NCBI GenBank assembly: GCA_030016715.1
Contig: JASEJD010000008.1
Coordinates: 1-64,000, forward strand
From: Methanobacteriaceae archaeon
GTDB taxonomy: Archaea; Methanobacteriota; Methanobacteria; Methanobacteriales; Methanobacteriaceae
DNA: 64,000 nt
Reading direction: 5' to 3'
Made by a program: the position numbers and the translations under genes. This document shows positions 1 to 8,869 of this stretch, one piece after another (within the stretch, counting starts at the first letter, position 1; each line of letters begins with the position of its first letter). The notes below the pieces were generated by a model. It saw only the letters and a list, made by a program, of their open reading frames with translations. It had not been told where the DNA came from and ran no database searches.

Positions 1-49
<49 letters not shown>

Positions 50-70
50 ATAACTCCCATTAGATTAAGG

Positions 71-81
71 TAATATTTAAA
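71..81 (-). promoter_or_regulatory. TATA box of the tRNA-Ala gene
   Basis: Minus-strand TTTAAATATTA lies about 25-30 bases before the first tRNA base at 48, the usual archaeal spacing. It is a useful local reference because the same TTTAAATA core occurs before the hairpin element at 16.9 kb. Confidence 0.6.
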
Positions 82-199
82 GTTAATGCTCATGGATTCA
101 TTTAAACCATTCACACTTAAAAATAATTTAGGAATATTAAAATCTATTAAAAAAAATTAAATAGTATTATCATTACTAAATTTAGTATTGAGGTTCTAT

Positions 200-700
200 A
201 TGGATTACAATATACGTAATGTTAAAGAAAAAGACTTTACTGATATAGCCAAACTTGCCAGAGAATGCAAACCCATGTCAACTGAAAGAAATTCAATTTA
301 TCATATTTTTACTAAATTCTTTCAGGAAACATCCCTAATTTTAGAAAAACAGGAAGATGGAAGTATATGTGGATTTTTATTAGGTTTAATTTCACAAAAT
401 AATCCCAATGAAGCCTACATTCATCTATTTTGTTTAAAAAAGGAATTAAGAGGCCAGGGTTTAGCAAAAAGAATCATTGATAAATATAAGAAAATAGTAA
501 AAAGTAGAGGCTGTAAAAAGATTTCATTAATAACCAAACCCATTAATAAAAAGGCAATTAAATTTTATACAACACTGGGTTTCCAGTTAGTTACTGAAAA
601 TGATGAAAAAATGGTTATTATTAACAATGTATCTGCAGTAAAAGACTATAATGGAGCTGGAGAACATATGGTACTGTTTGAATATTATCTGTATGATTAA
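200..700 (+). CDS. GNAT family N-acetyltransferase
   Basis: A protein of about 166 residues with a single GNAT fold. The acetyl-CoA binding motif A is visible as RGQGLAKRII near residue 95, followed by the late FYTTLGF segment typical of motif B. Members transfer an acetyl group from acetyl-CoA to an amine; the substrate cannot be read from the sequence. The middle part faintly resembles diaminobutyrate acetyltransferase (EctA), but no ectoine genes lie nearby, so I do not assign that role. I chose the ATG at 200 over an upstream TTG at 188 because GAGG at 190-193 is well spaced for the ATG. Confidence 0.8.
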   Translation: MDYNIRNVKEKDFTDIAKLARECKPMSTERNSIYHIFTKFFQETSLILEKQEDGSICGFLLGLISQNNPNEAYIHLFCLKKELRGQGLAKRIIDKYKKIVKSRGCKKISLITKPINKKAIKFYTTLGFQLVTENDEKMVIINNVSAVKDYNGAGEHMVLFEYYLYD

Positions 701-953
701 AATTATATAATAATAACAAAGTTTAAAGGAGATCAATACAAAAAAAATAAGAAAAATTATATTGTGATAATAGATATTTTTATAAAAGGATTATATAGGA
801 TATTGGAAGATAAATAATACTATATTTCTCTTAAATAACATTCTAACAATATATTTTTCCTAGATTAATGTTTGAATAAAAAATTAATAATAAAGTACTC
901 TTAATTTAAGTAATATATATGGAAAATTTAATTAAATTCATTGGAGGAATGAA

Positions 954-2033
954 TTGCCTTTAATTGCACAAAATCATTTACAATTTATAATAGAAATTGC
1001 TCTTATACTATATGCGGGTATGATGTTTGTTTTAAACATTGTACCACTTTCCATGAGCCTTGTATTGTTCCTTTCATTGATTCTATGTGTTGGGTTTACC
1101 TTGATGTTCGGAATTGACTCCGCCCTGTTGCTGCTGCAGTTGGGTCACTTTGAATTAACCCATTCATTTGGACCTATAGCTCTTTTAGCAGCTGTGACTG
1201 CACTAGCAACTCTTCCAATTATGAAAGAATCTGGTGTGAATACAGATAGCTTAAAAAGATTTGTAGTTCTTTTAATAATATTAATTACTATAGCTGGAGG
1301 GTTAATGCATCGTTCATTTCTCCTATTATGGTTACTAGGTTTATTATTTGGTTACTTTATAATTTCAAAGTCTTTTAGACAAAAATCAGTATTTACAATA
1401 AAAAAGATACTTTTATTCGCAGTAATTGGAATAGCCGGATTTGGTTCCTTGGAATTACTATCAAGATTTCTTGAAATGCCAGTTCTAAGTCCTTTTTTAA
1501 GAATCTTTAGAATAGAAGCCTTTGCAGATCCAAGTATTGCCATGGTTTTGAAAAATTCAAATTTAATGGGACATGAACACGGCGCTTGTTATTGGGCCGA
1601 TCAATGTCTAAATGGAACCGACGGCTATATTACTCTACCAATGTCCTTAATAATATCATTTGGACTACCTTTTCCCCTATTTTATGGTATACTGGTTACT
1701 AAAAAGGATGTAATAGATTATATGCTACCAGGGATATTTGGATATACCTTTGATTTTGGATATTTAGGCTTAATAGCCCTTCTTCTTTGGTGTCTGGGCA
1801 CATTTTATCTAGGATTTCGGATACTTAGTATATATCGTGACCAGAGAGAAAATGGTGATAAAAGATTTTTAGGTAGAGAAGCATTATTAATAGGAACATT
1901 AAGTGCTTTTATTGCTCAAAGCATTGTAGGACTATTCTTAATGAATCGTTCCATAAATGGTACAGCCCTTTTAACCTTTTTATTCTTAGGTGCTTTGGTA
2001 GGTGCCCATATAATGAGTCTGAAAACCGAGTGA
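954..2033 (+). CDS. Polytopic membrane protein of unknown function
   Basis: A 359-residue, strongly hydrophobic protein with about eight or nine likely membrane helices, a charged loop near residues 195-225 (MGHEHGACYWADQC) carrying two Cys and two His, and no signal sequence that would be cleaved. I do not recognise the family. The start is TTG at 954: GGAGG at 943-947 is 6 bases upstream, whereas the ATG at 949 runs into a stop after four codons. It lies about 105 bases before the methanogen-specific DUF1890/DUF1894 pair on the same strand, which may reflect co-expression. Confidence 0.75.
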   Translation: MPLIAQNHLQFIIEIALILYAGMMFVLNIVPLSMSLVLFLSLILCVGFTLMFGIDSALLLLQLGHFELTHSFGPIALLAAVTALATLPIMKESGVNTDSLKRFVVLLIILITIAGGLMHRSFLLLWLLGLLFGYFIISKSFRQKSVFTIKKILLFAVIGIAGFGSLELLSRFLEMPVLSPFLRIFRIEAFADPSIAMVLKNSNLMGHEHGACYWADQCLNGTDGYITLPMSLIISFGLPFPLFYGILVTKKDVIDYMLPGIFGYTFDFGYLGLIALLLWCLGTFYLGFRILSIYRDQRENGDKRFLGREALLIGTLSAFIAQSIVGLFLMNRSINGTALLTFLFLGALVGAHIMSLKTE

Positions 2034-2138
2034 AAAATTTTAAAAAAATCAAGGAATATTTTTTTATTTGATTTTAAAAAAATAGATAAGTTATATAGAA
2101 TAAAAAATAATCTAAAAGCTCAAAAATGGAGGAATAGG

Positions 2139-2615
2139 ATGAAAAAAGCTATAATATTATTAGGATGTCCAGAATCACCATCACAAACACCAATGGCTAT
2201 ATATGTTACTAATGAACTTAAAAAGAAAGGATATAAAGTTACAGTGTCCAGTACTCCTTCAGCTATGAAGCTCCTGGAAGTATCTGATCCAGAATCTTTT
2301 TATATCGATGAAAAAATGGATATTGAATCTTGCCTTGAGAGTATACAAGAAGGATCATTTGATTTGATGGTGGGTTTTGTACACCGAGATGCAGCTGTAT
2401 CCTATTTTGTAACCTTTGAAAATATTTTAAACATCCCCTCAATCGCACTTATATCTGAACGTGAATTGGAAGTAATTGAAGAATTCACTAAGATGATAAA
2501 AGAATCTACTAATGCTGAAATTGTATCAGCCAGGGCCTATCATAATCCCACCCCTCTTAGAGTTAAATTTGACAAAGCATTAAAAAATATGGAGAAGAAA
2601 AATGTTCTGCCTTGA
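2139..2615 (+). CDS. DUF1890 family protein (methanogen-conserved)
   Basis: A soluble 158-residue protein beginning with a beta strand and loop, ILLGCPESPSQTPMA, followed by a likely Rossmann-like alpha/beta domain and the segment FVHRDAAVSYFVTF near residue 85. This matches my recollection of the DUF1890 family, found almost only in methanogens and of unknown function. A good GGAGG site precedes the ATG. Its last codons overlap the start of the DUF1894 gene by 14 bases, so the two are translationally coupled and probably act together. Confidence 0.75.
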   Translation: MKKAIILLGCPESPSQTPMAIYVTNELKKKGYKVTVSSTPSAMKLLEVSDPESFYIDEKMDIESCLESIQEGSFDLMVGFVHRDAAVSYFVTFENILNIPSIALISERELEVIEEFTKMIKESTNAEIVSARAYHNPTPLRVKFDKALKNMEKKNVLP

Positions 2616-2904
2616 AACATACCTAAAAGAATCTGATGATTACCTGATTCATATGAGCCGTTCAGGTTTTAAGGACTGTGCTGAATTCATAGAAAAAAAC
2701 AGCAAGGAAGTAATACATGTTAAGGCAGGAACCAAGATCGTGGGAGCACGTATAATTGGTATTCCTCCTATTCCCATAGGTATAGATATTGAAAAATCTC
2801 AGATTATGATACCCTATACTAAACCATGTTATGGAACTGCAGTAGTAGAAGTGCCAGTTGATTTGGTTGAGATTAAAAAAATTAAAGATGCTGCCATACC
2901 ATAA
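2602..2904 (+). CDS. DUF1894 family protein (methanogen-conserved)
   Basis: A 100-residue soluble protein with a likely small alpha/beta fold and a central GARIIGIPPIPIGID segment, consistent with DUF1894. It overlaps the upstream DUF1890 gene by 14 bases in a different frame, with GGAGAAG inside the upstream gene as ribosome binding site. The pairing of these two families is known in methanogens; function is unknown. A role tied to methanogenesis is inferred only from the taxonomic spread. Confidence 0.75.
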   Translation: MFCLETYLKESDDYLIHMSRSGFKDCAEFIEKNSKEVIHVKAGTKIVGARIIGIPPIPIGIDIEKSQIMIPYTKPCYGTAVVEVPVDLVEIKKIKDAAIP

Positions 2905-3002
2905 ATACTATATGAAAAGATTTTATTAATATAAATGAATTGAGATAAATAAGCTTTTATCCTAATTAGAATTAATTTAGCGCTTAGATTTTTCTATAAT
3001 AA

Positions 3003-3317
3003 TTATTCTTCATTATCTTCTATAATAAATGATGCATAGGTAAATGTTGATCCTAACCTTACTTGACCTGCTACTGCTGCAGCTTCTAATATTTCTTGTT
3101 GTGTAGCACCTGCCTTGATTGCGTGTTCTTTATGTGCTTTTATACAGTAATGACAATTTATGGCAACAGAACATGCTAATGCTATCAAAGATTTATCTTT
3201 TGATGATAATGCATTCTCTTTCATTATTTCTGAGGCTAAATTGTCAAATGAATTGATTAACTGATCACTAACTGCTTCAGCAAACTTATAGGGTCTTGGT
3301 TTATCTTCTGTCAACAT
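3003..3317 (-). CDS. Carboxymuconolactone decarboxylase / AhpD-like protein
   Basis: A 104-residue all-helical protein with the AhpD-type signature CHYCIKAH near residue 58, a CxxC pair followed by a histidine. Family members use these Cys as peroxidase or disulfide reductase centres; in methanogens the small single-domain forms are common and their partner is unknown. It stands alone on the minus strand, convergent with the DUF1894 gene and divergent from the FMN-binding protein at 3445, with which it may share a control region (3318-3444). Confidence 0.85.
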   Translation of the reverse strand: MLTEDKPRPYKFAEAVSDQLINSFDNLASEIMKENALSSKDKSLIALACSVAINCHYCIKAHKEHAIKAGATQQEILEAAAVAGQVRLGSTFTYASFIIEDNEE

Positions 3318-3444
3318 ATCATGCTCCTGTTGTTTTAATTATTTTAATAGATAAATTTTAGTATAAAAATGTAATTTATTTTAAGAATTATTTCAAATAT
3401 ATCATTAATTGTTTATGCATAATAATCAATAGGAGGATATAGAG

Positions 3445-3873
3445 ATGGATTTTAGAGATTGTATAGATTTTGCCAATAAAACACCTGTTTGTTACTTGGC
3501 AACAACAGAAGGAGACCAACCACGAGTAAGAGCATTAGGATTCTGGTTTGCTGATGAAAAAGGATTTCACTTCCAAATAGGTGCCATGAAGGATATTTAT
3601 GGTCAACTTCAAGCCAACCCTAAGGTTGAAGCCTGTTTTTGGCAGCCGGATGAAACTACAGGAACCATGATGCGGGTGGCAGGTGAAATAGAGTTTTTAG
3701 ATGATCCTCAACTAAAAAAGAAGGTCTTAGAAGATAGACCATTTCTCAAGGAATTTGGTATGACGTCAGACCATCCAGAACTAATAATTTTCCGTATAGC
3801 AAAGGGTGAAGCATACTTTTGGACAATGGAAACAAATTTTGAACCTAAAAAATTCATTAAATTTGGATATTAA
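3445..3873 (+). CDS. Pyridoxamine 5'-phosphate oxidase-like FMN-binding protein
   Basis: A 142-residue split-barrel protein. Residues 12-35 (TPVCYLATTEGDQPRVRALG) carry the strand-turn typical of the PNPOx-like FMN fold, and residues 60-90 complete the barrel. These small archaeal members bind FMN or F420-type flavins and usually act as flavin reductases or oxidoreductases of unknown substrate rather than true vitamin B6 enzymes. AGGAGG precedes the start with good spacing. Confidence 0.85.
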   Translation: MDFRDCIDFANKTPVCYLATTEGDQPRVRALGFWFADEKGFHFQIGAMKDIYGQLQANPKVEACFWQPDETTGTMMRVAGEIEFLDDPQLKKKVLEDRPFLKEFGMTSDHPELIIFRIAKGEAYFWTMETNFEPKKFIKFGY

Positions 3874-4001
3874 CCTCTCAAATATAAATGTCCAATTCTA
3901 TGTATTGGCATTAAATTATGATTAAAACCAAAATTTTTAACTACACCTTTTTTAGATAATTTAATCTGTATTTCATAAAAAGACTAATGAATTAGAATAA
4001 G

Positions 4002-4970
4002 ATGTTTAATATGATCACAACTGTTGTGGGAAGCTATCCTCCACTTACAAGAGACCCCTTAACCCTCCCAGGAAAAATTGCTAAAATAGTAGGTAGCTAT
4101 GATAAGTATAAGCCAGCTATTGCTCTAGCAGTAAGTGATCAGATTAAAGCTGGAGTGGACATAATATCTGATGGTCAAGTCAGGGGAAATATGTTGGAAA
4201 TTTTTGCAAAAAATATCCCGGGAATGGAAGTTGAAAATGAAACACCCAAAATTACCGGGAAAATTAAACCATCTCCAATATCCATATGTCAAGAGGACTT
4301 TAAATACGCCATGAAAATTGCCAAGCAAATTTCGAAAGATTACAGTAATTCAAAAAAAAGTTTTGAAAAAGGAACAAAAGGAGTTAAAGGAATTATCACA
4401 GGTCCATCCACACTAGTCTTCTCATCACGAATAGATGGATTCTACAAGAAAAAAGAGGCGGCAATAATTGATTTAGCTTACGCTCTAAAAAAGGAGGCCC
4501 AACATCTAGAAAATGCTGGAGCTATTTATATTCAAATTGACGAACCATATTTATCAACGGGTGTGGTTGATGTTTCCACTGCCAAGATGGCGATTGAAAT
4601 TATTGTTCAAGATCTTCTGATACCTGTCAGTTTACATGTTTGTGGAGATTTAAGTGGTGTATTTAATCAACTAATAACATTTCCAGTAGATATTATTGAC
4701 TGTGAATTTGCAGGTATTCCAAAAAATTTAAAAATTTTAGAAAAAACAGACCTTAAAGGTAAAAAAATTGGATTCGGATGTTTCGATACAAAAACTGATC
4801 ATGTTGAAAGTAAAGAACAAATATTAAAATTGATAGAAAAAGGTGTAGAACTAATTGGTTCTGAGAACATGATAGTGGATCCAGACTGTGGTATGAGGAT
4901 GAGAAAACGTTCATCTGCCTTTGAAAAACTTAAAACAATGGTAGAAGCTTGTAAAACCTTTTCTAGTTAA
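4002..4970 (+). CDS. metE: Archaeal methionine synthase (methylcobalamin:homocysteine methyltransferase)
   Basis: A 322-residue protein equal to the catalytic C-terminal half of bacterial MetE, as in methanogens. It transfers a methyl group from a corrinoid (not folate) to homocysteine. Visible are the N-terminal TTVVGSYP, the substrate-binding DEPYLS near residue 180, and zinc ligands in HVCGD (about 212) and DPDCGM (about 298). It heads a one-carbon gene block with thyA and mch. The ATG at 4011 (MITTVVGS) is an equally plausible start; neither has a clear ribosome binding site, so the transcript may be nearly leaderless. The enzyme of Methanothermobacter has been characterised biochemically. 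Confidence 0.9.
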   Translation: MFNMITTVVGSYPPLTRDPLTLPGKIAKIVGSYDKYKPAIALAVSDQIKAGVDIISDGQVRGNMLEIFAKNIPGMEVENETPKITGKIKPSPISICQEDFKYAMKIAKQISKDYSNSKKSFEKGTKGVKGIITGPSTLVFSSRIDGFYKKKEAAIIDLAYALKKEAQHLENAGAIYIQIDEPYLSTGVVDVSTAKMAIEIIVQDLLIPVSLHVCGDLSGVFNQLITFPVDIIDCEFAGIPKNLKILEKTDLKGKKIGFGCFDTKTDHVESKEQILKLIEKGVELIGSENMIVDPDCGMRMRKRSSAFEKLKTMVEACKTFSS

Positions 4971-5032
4971 ATTTATATTATTATGCCTATTTAATCATCA
5001 TAATATATCAAAAATACGCTATGGAGAAAAGT

Positions 5033-5710
5033 ATGTCATTCCAAATTGAAGTTAATGAAATAGCAGATGGCTGGGAAAAACTGGTTAGGAAGATTATGGG
5101 TGAAGGTAAAGAGATCAAAGATGAAAGGGGATCCCTTACCAAAGAAATTTTGAACACAGTAGTCACCATAACCAATCCCCTAGGAAATAAGATGTCTGAA
5201 GATTTTTATCTTAGTAAAATAGCAAAGATACAAAAAATTCGAATCCCTGAAGGATATTTTTGGAGCGGTGAAAAGCTTGAACTCTATTCTGAACAATTTC
5301 TTAGTAAAGATTTACAAGGATTTGTATACACATATGGAAATCGGCTTAGAAAACACTTCAATGATATTGACCAAATACAAATAGCCATAGATCGACTGAA
5401 GAAATGTGAAGAATCACGAAGAGCAATTTCAGTAACTTGGGATCCAACAGTTGATACAAAAAATGAAGAAGTGCCTTGCATGATTTTAGTTGACCTTAAA
5501 ATCAGGGACAAAAAACTCTACACAACAGCTTTATGGCGTTCACATGATATATATGGTGCCTGGTTCCCCAATGCAGTGGGACTCACACATTTAGCAAATT
5601 ATGCTGCAAAAAAGCTTGATGTAGAAGTAGGAACAGTTACAATCCATTCAATTAGTGCTCATATCTATGAAGTTAACTTTAAAGATGCTGAAAAAATTTT
5701 AGAACTATAA
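5033..5710 (+). CDS. thyA: Thymidylate synthase, archaeal type
   Basis: A protein of about 225 residues, shorter than bacterial ThyA (about 264). It methylates dUMP to dTMP, in methanogens probably with a tetrahydromethanopterin-type donor. The catalytic Cys lies in EEVPCM near residue 148, preceded by the phosphate-binding RRAISVTWDPT; later LWRSHDIYGAWFPNAVG and IHSISAHIYE are typical family motifs. I chose ATG 5033 over 5021 because GGAG at 5023-5026 is 6 bases upstream of it. It sits between metE and mch. Confidence 0.9.
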   Translation: MSFQIEVNEIADGWEKLVRKIMGEGKEIKDERGSLTKEILNTVVTITNPLGNKMSEDFYLSKIAKIQKIRIPEGYFWSGEKLELYSEQFLSKDLQGFVYTYGNRLRKHFNDIDQIQIAIDRLKKCEESRRAISVTWDPTVDTKNEEVPCMILVDLKIRDKKLYTTALWRSHDIYGAWFPNAVGLTHLANYAAKKLDVEVGTVTIHSISAHIYEVNFKDAEKILEL

Positions 5711-5888
5711 TAACTATTTTTAGGTTTAATAAGATTCTGTTAAAACTTAATAGTATGATCATTTTCTAAAAAAATATAGTAAAATAATTAAGGGACTATT
5801 TGCTATGAAACATAGAAGAAGATTAAATGTTTTTTTAATGGAAGCATGCAGATTTGTATTCATATAATATCAGTTATGAGGTGAAATG

Positions 5889-6851
5889 ATGGTTAGTGTC
5901 AATCTTGAAGCTAAAAAGACAGTAGATTTAATGATAGAAAACGCAGATGAGTTAAACATCGCCGTATCAAAGCTTGATAACGGTTCAACAGTTATTGATG
6001 CTGGTGTAAATGTACCTGGAAGCCTTAAAGCCGGAGAACTCTACACCAAAGTATGTTTAGGTGGTCTGGCTGAAGTGGGAATATCTATCCCGGGTGATTT
6101 ATCTGATAAATTTGCATTACCCTCAGTTAAGATCAAAACTGATTCCCCTGCAATATCCACACTAGGTGCACAGAAAGCAGGTTGGTCAGTAAGTGTAGGA
6201 GATTTTTTTGCCCTTGGTTCTGGACCAGCTCGTGCATTAGCCCTGAAACCCGCTGAAACCTATGAAGAAATTGGATACAAAGACGATGCAGATATCGCCA
6301 TATTAACACTGGAAGCAGACAAATTACCTAGTTCTGATGTGACTGATGCTATTGCTAAGGAGTGTGGAGTTTCACCAGAAAATGTATATGTACTGGTAGC
6401 ACCTACCGCATCAATTGTAGGTTCCATACAGATAGCTGGAAGAGTAGTAGAAAATGGTACCTATAAAATGCTGGAAGCACTTCACTTCGACGTGACAAAA
6501 GTTAAATACGCTGCAGGTATTGCGCCGATTGCCCCAGTAGACCCCGATGGACTAAAAGCAATGGGTAAAACTAACGATGCTGTTCTATTTGGAGGAAGAA
6601 CCTATTATTACATAGAATCAGAAGAGGGAGATGACCTTGAATCTTTAGCTGAAAATCTTCCTTCATCATCATCAGAGGGATATGGAAAACCATTCTATGA
6701 TGTTTTTAAAGAAGCAGAATATGATTTTTACAAGATTGACAAGGGAATGTTCGCACCAGCTGAAGTTGTAATTAACGATTTAAGAACAGGTGCTATGTAT
6801 AGAAAAGGATCAGTTAATGCTGAACTCCTAATTAAATCTTTTGGTATTTAA
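5889..6851 (+). CDS. mch: Methenyltetrahydromethanopterin cyclohydrolase
   Basis: A 320-residue cytosolic enzyme that interconverts N5-formyl- and N5,N10-methenyl-H4MPT in hydrogenotrophic methanogenesis. The start MVSVNLEAKKTVDLMIE and the internal GSGPARALALKP near residue 115 are characteristic. Length fits the family. GAGGTGA at 5878-5884 favours the second of two consecutive ATGs (5889). It is transcribed with its own upstream region (about 175 bases after thyA) and followed by two T7 runs that probably end transcription. Confidence 0.97.
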   Translation: MVSVNLEAKKTVDLMIENADELNIAVSKLDNGSTVIDAGVNVPGSLKAGELYTKVCLGGLAEVGISIPGDLSDKFALPSVKIKTDSPAISTLGAQKAGWSVSVGDFFALGSGPARALALKPAETYEEIGYKDDADIAILTLEADKLPSSDVTDAIAKECGVSPENVYVLVAPTASIVGSIQIAGRVVENGTYKMLEALHFDVTKVKYAAGIAPIAPVDPDGLKAMGKTNDAVLFGGRTYYYIESEEGDDLESLAENLPSSSSEGYGKPFYDVFKEAEYDFYKIDKGMFAPAEVVINDLRTGAMYRKGSVNAELLIKSFGI

Positions 6852-6872
6852 ATATTCTATTTCAAATACCTC

Positions 6873-6902
6873 TTTTTTTAAATTTTATTAATTCCTTTTT
6901 TT
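6873..6902 (+). terminator. T-rich transcription terminator after mch
   Basis: Two runs of seven T (6873-6879 and 6896-6902) follow the mch stop codon by 20-50 bases, without a strong hairpin. Oligo-T termination is normal for archaeal RNA polymerase. Confidence 0.5.
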
Positions 6903-7144
6903 GATCCAAAAAAAATTGATATTTTTAATAAAAATTAATATTATTTGAATTGATATTTTTGAACTTCAACCAGACTAATTTATTAATACAAGTCATCCTA
7001 TGATCATCCATGCTTATTTAATATAATTAAATGTAAAATTAAATGTAAGATTTTTTTTAGTTATCATTTATTTTCATTAAAGATATTATAGTTATATACA
7101 CATTTATTTTAATAATAATCTTTTAAAAATTTGAAGGAGATTTT

Positions 7145-8287
7145 ATGGATAAAAACATTAGTAAAATAGCTATATCCAAATGCACATCATATGATAAGTT
7201 GAAAGTAAAAAAATCTTTATATAAATCACTAGAACTTCTAGGTGGACTTTCTAATATCATAAAACCGGATAGTAAAGTTTTAATTAAACCGAATATTTTA
7301 ATGGCTAGTTCTCCAGATGCTTGTATAACCACTCATCCCGCTGTTATCGAAGCAGTTATATCTGCTTTACTTGATGTTGACGCCATACCAATGGTTGGTG
7401 ATAGCCCTGGAGGGATAGTAAAGGATAATGTTGAACATTATTATAAGGCCACTGGGATTTATGAGGTATGTGAACGTTTGGATGTAAAATTATTAAACTT
7501 TGAAAAAGAAGGTGTATACATAAAAAAGAGAAAAAATCAAACCTATCACATAGCTAAACCTGTAATTGACTGTGATTTCCTTATAAATCTTCCAAAAATT
7601 AAAACTCATGGACTTACAATTTTCACCAGTTCTATAAAAAATATGTATGGAGCTATTCCCGGTCTTACTAAAACAGATTATCATCGAAAAGCTCCAAAAC
7701 CCACCGAGTTTTCCAGCAGAGTGGTTGATATTTTTGCTCTTACTAAACCTGATTTGAATATCGTTGATGGTGTGGTAGGGATGGAGGGTAGTGGACCATC
7801 CAACGGGACACCTCGAGAACTGGGAATGATACTTGTCAGTGAAGATGCAGTAGCCTTGGATCATTATATCTGCCATGTTCTAGGAAAAAATCCTAAAGAA
7901 ATCCCCACCAATAGAATTGCTTTACATGAAAAATTAGGTAATAGTATAGAAAATACACAAATTTTAGGATATAATCCAGAAATTTTAACTGATTTTAAGT
8001 GGCCATATAACATTTATTATACTTTAGATCGTTTCCCCTCCAGTTTAGCCCGTGCTTTGATTCGTTTGTGGTGGACCCGACCAGCAATCAGCAAAAAAAG
8101 GTGTATAAACTGCAAAATCTGCCTAGAAAGTTGTCCTGTAGATGCCTTGAAGGACGGTGTCATCATACCTGAATTTGATTACTCCAAGTGTATTAATTGT
8201 TTGTGTTGCATGGAAATGTGCCCTAATGGTGCAGTGCACCAGGATAAAAGTTTCTTATACAAAATAACTTCCAAGTTCCAATTCTAA
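7145..8287 (+). CDS. DUF362 domain protein with C-terminal 2[4Fe-4S] ferredoxin domain
   Basis: A 380-residue protein. Residues 1-300 form the DUF362 domain (KPNILMASSPDACITTHP near 50, SIKNMYG near 165). The C-terminal part (about 318-370) has two classical cluster motifs, CINCKICLESCPVD and CINCLCCMEMCPNG, so it binds two [4Fe-4S] clusters. No signal peptide or membrane segment is seen, so it is cytosolic. Exact function is unknown; DUF362 proteins are assumed to be iron-sulfur oxidoreductases or maturation factors. AAGGAGA precedes the start. Confidence 0.88.
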   Translation: MDKNISKIAISKCTSYDKLKVKKSLYKSLELLGGLSNIIKPDSKVLIKPNILMASSPDACITTHPAVIEAVISALLDVDAIPMVGDSPGGIVKDNVEHYYKATGIYEVCERLDVKLLNFEKEGVYIKKRKNQTYHIAKPVIDCDFLINLPKIKTHGLTIFTSSIKNMYGAIPGLTKTDYHRKAPKPTEFSSRVVDIFALTKPDLNIVDGVVGMEGSGPSNGTPRELGMILVSEDAVALDHYICHVLGKNPKEIPTNRIALHEKLGNSIENTQILGYNPEILTDFKWPYNIYYTLDRFPSSLARALIRLWWTRPAISKKRCINCKICLESCPVDALKDGVIIPEFDYSKCINCLCCMEMCPNGAVHQDKSFLYKITSKFQF

Positions 8288-8409
8288 GATGAAAATCATC
8301 ACATCTTAGTTTTATTCCTATAAATTAAAATATTAAAGTGAATTGGAAGATTTATATAGACAAATTAATATGTGATTGATTATAATTCATTAATTAATAA
8401 GGAGTTGTT

Positions 8410-8826
8410 ATGATGGAACATATAACTGATTCTTTAAATCTCAAAACCAATAAAAGATTGGAGATTGTAGATATTACCAGGGATTTGAACAATTTGATCC
8501 AAACTAATAACTTTAAAAATGGATTAATAAATGTATTTACTAGGCATTCTACCTCTGCAATAGCAATAAATGAAAATGAGCCCGGTTTAATAAATGACTT
8601 TCAAAATAAACTTGAGTTATTTATCCCTATTGACAGCAATTATCAACATAATAGAATTGATAATAATGCTGATTCCCATCTAAGGGCCTTCTTTATTGGT
8701 AGCAATGAAACAATCCCAGTTAGAAATGGTTCCATGAATCTGGGTACTTGGCAGAGTGTCTTTTTTATTGAACTGGATGGTCCGCGAAATAGGAAGGTTA
8801 TAGTAACGTTAATTGGAGAAAAATAA
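8410..8826 (+). CDS. YjbQ / UPF0047 family protein
   Basis: A 138-residue protein with the UPF0047 pattern: FTRHSTSAIAINENEPG near residue 47, HNRIDNNADSHLRAFFIG near 78 and the terminal LDGPRNRKV. The conserved histidines form a metal or phosphate site. Some members have weak thiamine-phosphate synthase activity, but the physiological role is unsettled. Two consecutive ATGs (8410, 8413) are both compatible with GGAG at 8401. It is convergent with pheT. Confidence 0.88.
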   Translation: MMEHITDSLNLKTNKRLEIVDITRDLNNLIQTNNFKNGLINVFTRHSTSAIAINENEPGLINDFQNKLELFIPIDSNYQHNRIDNNADSHLRAFFIGSNETIPVRNGSMNLGTWQSVFFIELDGPRNRKVIVTLIGEK

Positions 8827-8869
8827 TACTAAGAATGTATTATAAATTCTATGAATAAAGTTAATTAGA

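Noticed and set aside
721-760. GGAG at 728-731 as start of a small gene
   Set aside because: No ATG, GTG or TTG at suitable distance followed by an open frame.
5804-5866. 20-codon frame upstream of mch
   Set aside because: No ribosome binding site at a good distance, composition like random AT-rich leader; probably part of the mch 5' region.
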